In this document: piece after piece, positions 23,614 to 30,790 of the stretch
How positions within the stretch are numbered: position 1 is the stretch's first letter
Layout: the number at the start of each line of letters is the position of its first letter
From: Alkalilacustris brevis
GTDB lineage: Bacteria > Pseudomonadota > Alphaproteobacteria > Rhodobacterales > Rhodobacteraceae
Assembly (NCBI RefSeq): GCF_003350345.1
Contig: NZ_QNVJ01000040.1
Span: forward strand, 1 to 34,204
Length of the DNA: 34,204 nucleotides
Direction of reading: 5' to 3'
Position numbers and translations under genes: made by a program
Notes under the pieces: model-generated
Told to the model about the DNA's origin: nothing
What the model saw: the letters and a program-made list of their open reading frames with translations, nothing else
Databases searched by the model: none

Positions 23614-23960
23614 CCGACACCGTTCTTGCCGCACGTATCCGCGAAACCCTTGCCGGGCGCCACGCAGGCGATCCGTTCATCACCTATCAGGCGCTGGCCA
23701 GCGCACTCGGCCTGCAACCACCCGGCACCATCCAGCGCGTTGCCGCCGCGCTCGAGCAGACCATGCGCGAGGATGTGGCCGCCGGCCGCCCGATGGTCGC
23801 CGCACTGGTGATCAGCCGCGCGGGCGACTTGCCGCGACGGGGTTTCTTCGATCTCGCGGTGGCGCTGGGCCGGTTTCCGGATGACCCCGCGCAGCATCGC
23901 GCGGCATGGGAGGCCGAGTGCGCGGCGGTCTTCGGGGCGCAGTCAGGCGCAGCATGCTGA
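23610..23960 (+). CDS. Small hypothetical protein, possible winged helix (116 aa)
   Basis: Not firmly recognised. MTDTVLAARIRETLAGR, FITYQALASALGLQPPGTIQ and the helix AALEQTMREDVAAGRPMVAAL, then DLPRRGFFDLAVALGRF. The second stretch looks like the winged-helix turn of alkyltransferase-like proteins, but the catalytic PCHR is absent. Its ATG overlaps the TGA of the DUF4236 gene (ATGA), so it belongs to the same transcript and is the last gene of the cluster before IS3 debris. Soluble; no signal peptide. Confidence 0.68.
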   Translation: MTDTVLAARIRETLAGRHAGDPFITYQALASALGLQPPGTIQRVAAALEQTMREDVAAGRPMVAALVISRAGDLPRRGFFDLAVALGRFPDDPAQHRAAWEAECAAVFGAQSGAAC

Positions 23961-23963
23961 AGC

Positions 23964-24277
23964 GGATCGGCTCGGTTCAGCGCGGCGTCACCCTCGACGT
24001 CTCACGCCCGTGAAAGCCCACGGACAACGCCTTCATCGAAGCGTTCAATGGCAGGTTCCGTGCCGCATGTCTGAACACGCACTGGTTCCTGAAGCTTGCG
24101 GACAGGGCCGAAAAGTTGGAGGGTTGGCGCAGATACTTCAACGAGGAACGGCCACATGGCGCGATCAGGAACAAGACCCCGATCACGCTGACGAAATCGG
24201 GGGGCAGTACCAGCCTGTCACCCTGGTCGAAGCCGGAAAGCTCTCGGTATGAACGAGGGACGACGGGGGGCAGGCCA
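23964..24277 (+). pseudogene. IS3-family transposase, C-terminal remnant with terminal repeat
   Basis: The plus strand reads RGVTLDVSRP, a TGA where glycine is expected, then KPTDNAFIEAFNGRFRAACL and WRRYFNEERPHGAIRNKTPI, the end of an IS3-type (IS407-like) integrase core including the last catalytic Glu (AFIEAF). The sequence GAACGAGGGACGACGGGGGG then CAGGCCA at 24277 looks like the element's end. Only ~90 codons remain, and the left side joins the last cluster gene within a few bases. It differs from the IS3 remnant at 8979-9100, so the cluster is not simply framed by two copies of one element. 24278-24420 holds no supported gene. Confidence 0.8.
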
Positions 24278-24420
24278 CGGGCGCTTTCAGCTTCTTGGAG
24301 CGCATCCATAACTTCCTTATGGCCGCCGCTCGCGAAATCCTGATAGGTGGGAGAACATTGCCGTTGCAGCGAGGACAGAGCGTAAGTTCCAAGGAATACG
24401 AGCGCAGCGCTTGGGTGCAG

Positions 24421-25128
24421 ATGCGCTTGCGCGAGCGCGTGGCGCTCCGGCTCTATCGCGGGCTGATGCACCTGCTGCCAAGTGCCCCAGTGATCGCAAT
24501 TCTGCGGCACCGGGCAGCGCGAAATGCTCAGCGCGAAAGCGCCGCGCGTGTGCCCGAGCGCATGGCGCTGGGGCTGCCCCCGCGCCCCGATGGGCCGCTG
24601 ATCTGGCTCAACGCCATCGGGCCGGGCGATGCCACGGCGTTGCTGCCGCTGATCCGGGCATTTCTGGAAAACGACGCCGCCACCATCTGTGTGGTGACGA
24701 CCCGCACGGCCTCGGCGCAAAAGGTTTTCGCACGGCTGGAAGAGTCCGCGCGCGTCATTCCCCAGCTTGCCCCGCTGGATACCCCGGCGGCGATGCAGCG
24801 CTTTCTCGACCATTGGCGTCCCACTCTTGCAATCTTTGGCGAAGGCGACATGTGGCCGAACGCGGTGCAGATGCTCAAGGCGCGCGGCGCGACCATCGCG
24901 CTGGTCAACGGGCAGATGAACGGGCGGCTGGGCAAGGCCTTTCGCAAACTGCCCGGCGTCGCGCGCTGGATGGCTGCGCATGTGGATTATCTTCAGGTGT
25001 TCACCGAGGCCGAGGCCGCCGAGGCCCGCCCCTGGTTCCGCCCTGATTGCCAGATCGTCGTGCAGCCCAACCTCAAGATGGACGCGCCCCCGCTGCCGGT
25101 TTCCGAAACGATTACCGGCGCAGTGCGG
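24421..25128 (+). pseudogene. KdtA-like (GT30) glycosyltransferase, N-terminal part only
   Basis: About 236 codons of a 3-deoxy-D-manno-octulosonic acid transferase-like protein. The N-terminal domain is clear: GPLIWLNAIGPGDATALLPL, CVVTTRTASAQKVFARL, PLDTPAAMQRFLDHWRPTLA, GEGDMWPNAVQML and IALVNGQMNGRLGKAF. Homology stops at SETITGAVR (~25128), exactly where base composition drops, and the whole C-terminal nucleotide-sugar domain is missing. The residual frame runs on to 25398 through antisense of the next gene. Two positions usually acidic or serine (SVGE, VESE) read GPGD and GEGD here, so this was a divergent paralogue, not the housekeeping waaA. Confidence 0.75.
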
Positions 25129-25161
25129 GTACAATGGCCTGAATCAACTGTTCGAAGAGCA

Positions 25162-25821
25162 CTAATTGGGGTAACGCCCTCGCTTTTTCAGTTCCTCCAA
25201 GAGTCGGCGCCTCTTTCTGATGTTAAACCTTCTAAATGCGGCGCCGCACATCGTTCTCAAACGAATAAAAGTGGCCTCGTAGAGTCCATCGACAACAAAA
25301 ATACGATCATCCAAATCTCCAACTCTGCGCCCGTATACAAGATTACTCGCGCGAACATCGGAGATTACAAACCTATAAGAATCTATATCCGAAAATAAAT
25401 CGTTAACTTTGACCTCCAACCTCTCATCGAAACCATTTTCTGCGACGTACTTACGAAGGTTTGGTGCCGTAGTACCATCTGCACTTCTTATATGCTCTAC
25501 CAAGTACCCAATTCCGTTTGTTGTCTCAACAAACCCAAGTGGCCTTGGAACGAATGTCGGTAGAGTGTGCAGCCGTGCCAGCGATGCTATAAATTCCTCC
25601 AACTCTCGGTTCCACTCCCAGTACGGGCCAAAACGTCTCCTGGACGGAAGAAGTCTTCGGCCCAACCGCCGGAAAACTTTATCTTTACTCGGTGGCATTT
25701 TATGAAATCGATCCGGGCGTACGACTTTAACAAGGGTATCTGGCGCCCCACTAACACGATAAACGTGTTTCTGACCGCCAACAGCCACAAGATCAGCAGT
25801 CGAAACCTCCAATCTCTTCAT
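25162..25821 (-). CDS. YrbL-family protein (PhoP-regulated, kinase-like fold)
   Basis: A 219-residue protein of the YrbL-PhoP_reg family. Kinase-like features are visible: a glycine-rich VAVGGQKHVYRV, a lysine in TLVKVVRP, the hinge-like GYLVEHIRSADG, a loop FVISDVRASNLVYGRR with Asp and Asn spaced as in a catalytic loop, and FVVDGL. In enterobacteria yrbL responds to PhoP and low Mg2+; its reaction is unknown. The GC content is clearly lower than in neighbouring genes, and a truncated glycosyltransferase abuts its 3' end, so it was probably acquired by transfer. The ATG opposite 25819-25821 is the only good start. The 198 bp upstream are AT-rich and should hold its promoter, but no clear boxes are seen. 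Confidence 0.8.
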   Translation of the reverse strand: MKRLEVSTADLVAVGGQKHVYRVSGAPDTLVKVVRPDRFHKMPPSKDKVFRRLGRRLLPSRRRFGPYWEWNRELEEFIASLARLHTLPTFVPRPLGFVETTNGIGYLVEHIRSADGTTAPNLRKYVAENGFDERLEVKVNDLFSDIDSYRFVISDVRASNLVYGRRVGDLDDRIFVVDGLYEATFIRLRTMCGAAFRRFNIRKRRRLLEELKKRGRYPN

Positions 25822-26019
25822 TCCCCAGTGCCCTGTCTCGATTCAAGAACATAACCACACCGCAACAACTTGCATGATGGCGTTTTCACGCAATAATTCT
25901 ACTTGTTCTACATAGCCGCATTACTTTACTCAAGTACCCCACTGGCGAATAGCACGCATTTCTTCGAAAATCGCCTGCCCACCAACTTGCGCAATCCCGT
26001 GCGGCGGGTGGCGACGCTG

Positions 26020-26925
26020 TCAGACGTGGTTGCCGCCCTGCCCTGAGCCCAGAAACCGGCTGTAGAAGGCGATGATCCTGCCGCGCGCCGGGCCCATGGT
26101 GCGGTCCGACCAGATCAGCACCCGGCCCTTGCGGTCGGTGATGCGCCCGCCCTCGGGCAGCTCCATCAGCACCTCGGGCTTGATCGCCGCATCATTGAGC
26201 GTGACCGCCACCTGCCGCGCCCGCCGGCGCCGCGCGCCGGGCAACAGCGCCTTCAGGTAAAGCCAGGGCGTCCACCAGAACATGTATTCCCAGGTGAACT
26301 TGACCGCAAAGCGCCGCGGCAGTGCCTTCATCTGCGGCTGTGCGGCCCAGCTGATGAACCGCTCATCCGCCACGGTGGGGCGAAATTCGTTATAGGCGTA
26401 TTGCGCGGCCAGATTGCGAAAGCGCGCGGCGATATGGCTGCATTCGGCCGGGTGAAACACCACGACCGAGGAATTGCCCCGCGCATATTTGCGCCCGCCC
26501 GTCAGCCGGGCCGCCAGCCGCCCCAGCGGACCAAAGGGGATGACCGCGCTTTGCAGCATCAGGATCGAGTCGCGCCGGGGCATCATCGCGACGCCTTGCC
26601 CCAGATCGCCCAGCACCACGGTGTCGAGGTCGATATAGATCGCCGGAAGATCGTCGGGCAGCACGCCCGCCTCGAACATGGCAAGCTTGGCCTGACAGCC
26701 GCCGCGCAGGTATTCGGGGCGCAGGAAAAACGCAGGGAACGGACAGATCCGCACCGCCGGGTCCAGCCCTGGCTTGTCAGCTTCGGTGATCAGGCAAAAG
26801 CGCGGCGGCCGCGCGGCATGGGCGCGGATCGCCGCCACCAGCGTGTTGATGTAATCGACCCCATAGCGATCGCCCCAGCAGACCATCACGCATTGCCAGG
26901 TCGGGGGCAGAGGGGGCTGGGTCAT
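26020..26925 (-). CDS. Glycosyltransferase with DxD motif
   Basis: A 301-residue protein. WQCVMVCWGDRYGVDYINTL and RPPRFCLITEADKPGLD start a GT-A fold, and YIDLDTVVLGDL places the metal-binding DxD at residues 99-101. Later YARGNSSVVVFHPAECS and FRPTVADERFISWAA fit the acceptor side of GT8-like or capsule/LPS transferases. It should move a sugar from a nucleotide donor at the cytoplasmic face for a surface glycan. The KdtA-like fragment nearby suggests an old LPS/capsule region. I chose the ATG at 26925; the longer frame to 27060 starts inside IS256 debris. The ribosome site is weak (AAGGAA, distant). Confidence 0.8.
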   Translation of the reverse strand: MTQPPLPPTWQCVMVCWGDRYGVDYINTLVAAIRAHAARPPRFCLITEADKPGLDPAVRICPFPAFFLRPEYLRGGCQAKLAMFEAGVLPDDLPAIYIDLDTVVLGDLGQGVAMMPRRDSILMLQSAVIPFGPLGRLAARLTGGRKYARGNSSVVVFHPAECSHIAARFRNLAAQYAYNEFRPTVADERFISWAAQPQMKALPRRFAVKFTWEYMFWWTPWLYLKALLPGARRRRARQVAVTLNDAAIKPEVLMELPEGGRITDRKGRVLIWSDRTMGPARGRIIAFYSRFLGSGQGGNHV

Positions 26926-27002
26926 GTCTGGCCGGATTCCTTCAGGGTTGCGGCGACAATCTAGACCGGCGATGGGAAACTGCAACCACCGATGCCGCGC
27001 AT

Positions 27003-27140
27003 GGCGGGAGACCAGCCGCGCCGCCAAACTGCTCGATGACGGGTTGAAAGCCTGGCGCACTCGGCCGCTTGGCGAGGTGAAATATGTGACCCTCGCCGCG
27101 CACTACGAAAAGGAGCGCCATGGCGGTATCGCGCACCGCC
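27003..27140 (+). pseudogene. IS256-family transposase fragment
   Basis: The plus strand reads WRETSRAAKLLDDGLKAW, RTRPLGEVKYVTL and AAHYEKERHGGI, matching the catalytic-core start of IS256 (mutator-type) transposases, where the usual text is LDARYEKVRHGG. The first catalytic aspartate is replaced by alanine. About 45 codons remain and no ends are visible. It sits directly upstream of the glycosyltransferase on the other strand. Confidence 0.7.
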
Positions 27141-27187
27141 CCGCCATGAACCGTTCGGCCTTGCCCTTGAACCGGTGGCGGGCGGCC

Positions 27188-27304
27188 TCAGGGCGATATC
27201 CAGCGTGGCGCTGACATCTTTGGCCCTCATGTTGGGGCAGAGCTTCCAGCCCACGATGTGGTGCGAGAAGTCGTCTAGCACTGCGGACAGGTAGAACCAG
27301 CCCC
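27188..27304 (-). pseudogene. IS3-family integrase-core fragment
   Basis: The minus strand reads WGWFYLSAVLDDFSHHIVGW, then KLCPNMRAKDVSATLDIAL: the region around the first catalytic aspartate (VLDDFS) of an IS3-type transposase. Only ~39 codons remain, on the strand opposite to the adjoining IS256 fragment. No terminal repeat is visible. Confidence 0.72.
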
Positions 27305-27457
27305 ATCGTGGAACAGCTGACGATAATGCTTGGAGCCGAGGTTGCGCTGAAACTCGAGATTGCCGCAGAAAACGCCTCTGGTCGCGACCGAGCCAAAGTC
27401 AGAACGCTGATGGAAAATGCCAGCACGCTGGGCTTCATAGACAAGTCGGTGGAATGA
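27305..27457 (+). pseudogene. C-terminal fragment, possibly of a DUF499-type ATP-binding protein
   Basis: The open plus frame reads IVEQLTIMLGAEVALKLEIA, then RDRAKVRTLMENASTLGFI and DKSVE before a stop. The pattern of a beta strand (VALKLEIA) followed by VRTxxENAxTLxF recalls the tail of large DUF499/AAA proteins, some of which occur in phage-resistance loci. The 5' part is missing. The stop is two bases before a GTG that opens a DUF4236 fragment, so both may have been neighbours in one operon. The family call is tentative. Confidence 0.4.
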
Positions 27458-27458
27458 A

Positions 27459-27563
27459 GTGCCCTTCCGCTTCTGGCACCTTATTCGTCTGGTATCCGGG
27501 TTCACGCTGAACCTGTCAAATTCGACGGTATTGCTGTCGCTCGGCCCGCGCGGTGCAATGTGC
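27459..27563 (+). pseudogene. Broken second copy of the DUF4236 gene start
   Basis: From a GTG at 27459 the frame reads VPFRFWHLIRLVSGFTLNLS, then NSTVLLSLGPRGAM. This parallels the intact gene at 22588 (MPFHFWRRIRLAPGVTLNLS, KSTASLSLGPRGAK), and the bases also agree at roughly four of five positions. After ~35 codons the similarity ends in a frame with unrelated residues. It is a 5' scrap of a paralogous gene about 4.9 kb from the intact one. Confidence 0.78.
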
Positions 27564-28030
27564 AAGAAAGACCCCCATGGCCATTGGCTAACCACATGAT
27601 TTTCAAGAGAGAAATATTATCTACGTGTCGCATGGCCGCAAGTGGGCTATCCGCAGGGGTGAAGCATGCCTTTGGTTCGATATAGGCCAAGTCCTATTCT
27701 TGTTACCAGAATCAGGCGCTATATCATAAGCTTAGAGGCCTCCCTCGGGGCGAGGCTCTTTGCGTTCCGCGCCTGTGTCAGCAAAGTGCCTACTTGCCGG
27801 GCGGCGTGCACGGACAGCCTGTTCGAGGGCATGGGGTTGGTTCACCACAGCGACCGCAGGAGCCGTTCTCCGGCTCACCTGTACTGTTCTGGAAACTGAA
27901 ACCATGGTCGCGTAGCCAACGACAATCAGCCCCTGCAAAAACTGGTGTGGTTAAAAATGTGTTGTAAACGTGCAGCTTAATGTGCAAGATTTGAAAGATA
28001 TTGTGTTCGTTAGTTTCAGTGTGAGTTGGT
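27564..28030. other. Intergenic stretch, AT-richer, no supported gene
   Basis: About 470 bases with no convincing coding frame. A short plus-frame piece at ~27833 reads GLVHHSDR, the phrase found in IS3 transposases, and may be a last trace of one. The final ~90 bases (27940-28030) are the most AT-rich of the region and lie just before the secretion operon, so its promoter is probably here; no convincing -35/-10 pair was found. Confidence 0.4.
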
Positions 28031-28582
28031 TTGGACTTGTCGGGCGGATGTCACTCAAAGAGCGGTCGGCGTAACGCTTCCCGGAGCGGGGTTATCCTGC
28101 TCGCGGCGGTGACCATGACCATTTCGACGTCATGGGGCGTCGCGCAGGGCGACGCGACCGAGCAATTTCGTGACTGGGCGCTGGTGTGTTCAGAGGCGGG
28201 GGAATGCCGCCTTGCGCAGACCCTCATGTCTTCGGACAGGGTCTGGCTGGGGACTGTCATACTGCAACCTTTGGCGCAGGGGGAACAGGCCCGCATGGCT
28301 GATCTTTTCGTTCCGCTGGGCGCGCATTTTCCCTCCGGAGTGTTCGTGGGCCGGGGCGGAGGAGCAATGCAGCGCGCCGAGTGGGTCCATTGCAGCGAGG
28401 TTGCTTGCGAGGCCCGTTTTCAGCTTGACGGAGAGGGGGAGCGATCGTGGCGTGCAGGCCAGACGGCCGAGTTACGGTATCGTCCGTCACCTTCGGCGCC
28501 GGCGGCGAGTATCGACATCTCGCTCATGGGTGTCACGGCTGGTTTGCAGGCGCTCGATCAGTTGGCGGACGATAACGGATGA
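28031..28582 (+). CDS. IalB-like secreted/periplasmic protein (first copy)
   Basis: Up to 183 residues of the invasion-associated locus B family. After an N-terminal basic stretch (RRNASR), a hydrophobic core (SGVILLAAVTMTISTSWGVA) looks like a signal peptide cut after GVA. The mature part has the IalB pattern: FRDWALVCSEAGECRLAQ near the start and WVHCSEVACEARFQLDG later, giving four cysteines that probably form two disulfides. IalB proteins are envelope proteins linked to stress and host interaction in Bartonella and are common in Rhodobacterales. The start is uncertain: only TTG codons (28031, 28037) precede the signal peptide in frame, and an ATG at 28048 is out of frame. It overlaps the TpsB start by ATGA, implying one operon. 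Confidence 0.72.
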   Translation: MDLSGGCHSKSGRRNASRSGVILLAAVTMTISTSWGVAQGDATEQFRDWALVCSEAGECRLAQTLMSSDRVWLGTVILQPLAQGEQARMADLFVPLGAHFPSGVFVGRGGGAMQRAEWVHCSEVACEARFQLDGEGERSWRAGQTAELRYRPSPSAPAASIDISLMGVTAGLQALDQLADDNG

Positions 28583-30120
28583 GGTTTGGTCGTTCATCCG
28601 GGGCGCTCCGGGGAGGTGTTTTCGGACTCGCCATGTCAGCTATGCTGGCTGTCGCTTCGCCCGCCCTTGCGCAGAGTTTCTCGATTTCCGGTGTGTAGTT
28701 CGACGCATCTGAGTATATCTCTGACGCGGAACTTCAGCGGATCGCGGCCCCCTATCTGAACCGCACCATCACCTTCGATGATCTCATGGAACTCGTCGAT
28801 GAGGTGAATCGCGCCTATACTTTTGCCGGTGTAGTGACAGCGCAGGCCGTGTTGCCACCGCAGGACATCGCGGATGGGGTGCTTCAGACTCGTCTCGTCG
28901 AGGCGATGATCGAAGAGGTGGATACTTCGCCGCTCGAACACACGAACCGCGAGTTCATCACTGCCAATATCACGCTGCCGACGGAAGAAAGGCCGGATTT
29001 TGAACGGCTGGAGCGCGAACTGAGAATCTTCGAGGTCGCACATGATTTCCGCCCCGTGCTCAGCTTCGGGCCAGGCCAGCAGTTTGGCTATGCCCGTGTC
29101 GAGGTGGGCGGGGACGAGCCGCCGCGTTTCTCGCACACGCTTTCGTTGGATAATTTCGGCTCGCCCTCAACGGGCGAAGTCCGGCTGACCTATTTCGGCC
29201 GCTGGAGCAGCGTGACGGGGCGGCGCGACATCCTTTCCCTTCAGCTGCGCGGCTCACAGGGCGCGCGCTCGGTGGCGGCCGGCTATTCGCTGCCGATGGG
29301 GGGTGGTGGCGGGCGACTGGCCTTCTCGCTCAACTATGCGCAATCCGAGGTGATCTCGGATCCCTTCAGTCCGATCGACTTGCAGACCGACTCGGCCTCG
29401 GCAACGCTTTCATACAGCCTCCCATTCTGGGTGCAGCCGGATCGCCACTGGCAGTTCAGCAGTGAACTGACTTATGAGCAGAGCGAGTCGACGCTGTCGG
29501 GCATCGCCTTCGAGAATGCTCGGATCTATGATCTGACGCTGGGTGTGTCGCATCAGCGCGATTTCCCGAACGCGCTGCTGGCCTATGCTTTCGGGCTGCG
29601 CGTCGGCAAGGCCGACCTGGAGGACGCGAGTGAGACGGAAGGCAATTTCGCACTGCTTTTCGGCAACCTCTCTTATGCGCGGCGCTTGGGGGACTGGGGC
29701 CTGTGGACCTCGACGGCGTTGATGCAGTTCGCCCATCGTCAGAACCTGCCATATGCGCGGCTGCTGAGTGCGGGTGGCGCGGCTTCGGTGCGCGGCTATC
29801 CCAATGCCGTGCGCAGCGGCGACAGCGGAATCATCGTGCAGACCCAGGTTTCGCGCGCCCGCCCCTGGGTAGTGAGCCAGGAGCGCGGAGTGGACGTGAC
29901 GCCCTTTGCCTTTCTCGATGCCGCACTGATCGTGCCTTATCGTGAAGACGGCGGGATCAATACAGATCAGGACATTCTCGCCTCGATCGGGGCGGGCGCG
30001 CGCATCGAGTTCCGGCGCGGTGTCATGGCGTCGCTTTCTGTGGGTATGCCTTTGCGCGACACGCTCGGGTTCAAGGCTTCGGGTCCGACTGGGTATCTCG
30101 CGCTGGACTGGACTTTCTGA
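28579..30120 (+). pseudogene. TpsB (ShlB/FhaC-type) outer-membrane translocator with amber codon 40
   Basis: The frame opens MRFGRSSGALRGGVFGLAMS, with a clean signal peptide ending SPALAQ, then reads SFSISGV and a TAG at 28696-28698, followed by FDASEYISDAELQRIA with no further stop to 30120. Ignoring the TAG, the ~512-residue product has POTRA-like regions (ITFDDLMELVDEVNRAYTFA; LPPQDIADGVLQTRLVEAMI) and a 16-strand-type barrel with VRGYPN at 404-407, the conserved loop-6 motif of Omp85/TpsB proteins. It would export the TpsA adhesin encoded downstream. The single nonsense change in an otherwise intact gene suggests recent inactivation, suppression, or a sequence error. Translation could restart at ATG 28786, but without the signal peptide. 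Confidence 0.85.
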
Positions 30121-30128
30121 AAACTGGA

Positions 30129-30734
30129 ATGAGGAAACCTGTTGTGAAGAAAACCTTGCTTGCATCCATAGTGCTGCCGTTTCTTGCAGCCCCGGCTCTG
30201 GCGCAAGACACATCCTCCGATGGCGGGCTGAGCGTCGGTGATCCGGGGGATGCACCGCTGGTGCTCGCGCCCGGTGCGTCGCCAGAGGGCGCCGAGGTGC
30301 TCAACAACACGCTTTTCGGAGACTGGCTTGTCAGTTGCGAAGCCATCACCGTGACCCGTGTCGCATGCAGTATCGTGCAGCAGCTTTCGGTTGCGGAAAC
30401 CGACAGGCTCATCGTGCGCATGGTTGCTGTGCCGCAGGGCGAGGATTCTGCCGTGTTGCTCGCGCAGGTGCCGATCGGGGCATATCTGCCGGGTGGCGCA
30501 GTTTACCGGTTCGATGGCGACGACGGCGAGCAGCGCAGCATGGTCTGGCAGCGGTGTCTTGGTCAGCTGTGCGAGGCGGCAATCCCCCTGGATTCCGAGG
30601 AATTGGCCCAGTTCGAGGCCCATGACACATTGCTGTTCGGCTACCGTCCGGACATCCAGGCCGAGCCGATCATCGTCGCGCTCGACATCAGTGAATTCAA
30701 CACGGCGCTGAGGGCGATCTCGGCGGCCAGGTAA
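30129..30734 (+). CDS. IalB-like secreted/periplasmic protein (second copy)
   Basis: A 201-residue protein between the translocator and the adhesin genes. KKTLLASIVLPFLAAPALAQ is a clear signal peptide with an ALA cut site. The IalB signature follows: NTLFGDWLVSCEAITVTRVA then CSIVQQL, and later VWQRCLGQLCEAAIPLD, again four cysteines. It differs much from the first copy, so the duplication is old. The ATG at 30129 lies 8 bp after the TpsB stop with little ribosome site; the GTG at 30144 is preceded by GAGGAAA and may be the true start. Its place in the operon suggests a periplasmic helper for adhesin secretion; this is inferred. Confidence 0.8.
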   Translation: MRKPVVKKTLLASIVLPFLAAPALAQDTSSDGGLSVGDPGDAPLVLAPGASPEGAEVLNNTLFGDWLVSCEAITVTRVACSIVQQLSVAETDRLIVRMVAVPQGEDSAVLLAQVPIGAYLPGGAVYRFDGDDGEQRSMVWQRCLGQLCEAAIPLDSEELAQFEAHDTLLFGYRPDIQAEPIIVALDISEFNTALRAISAAR

Positions 30735-30790
30735 GGCGTTTCAGGCACCCGGCAGGATCGGCCGCGGCGCACCATTCGAGGAGTGAAGGC

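Noticed and set aside
16795-23634. Very long minus-strand open frames (650, 746 and 617 codons) opposite the nuclease, helicase and HEPN/DUF4236 genes
   Set aside because: They are antisense to genes with clear motifs, have odd Gln/Gly/His/Arg-rich composition and no recognisable domain; this is the usual effect of high GC with biased third positions.
24183-24392. Minus-strand frame with LTLCPRCNGNVLP, like a zinc-ribbon start
   Set aside because: Only one CxxC pair, the frame breaks at once, and it overlaps IS3 end sequence; possible scrap but not supportable as a gene.
27829-27860. GLVHHSDR phrase of IS3 transposases in a 77-codon frame
   Set aside because: Eight residues only, with no similarity on either side; noted in the intergenic entry but not called.
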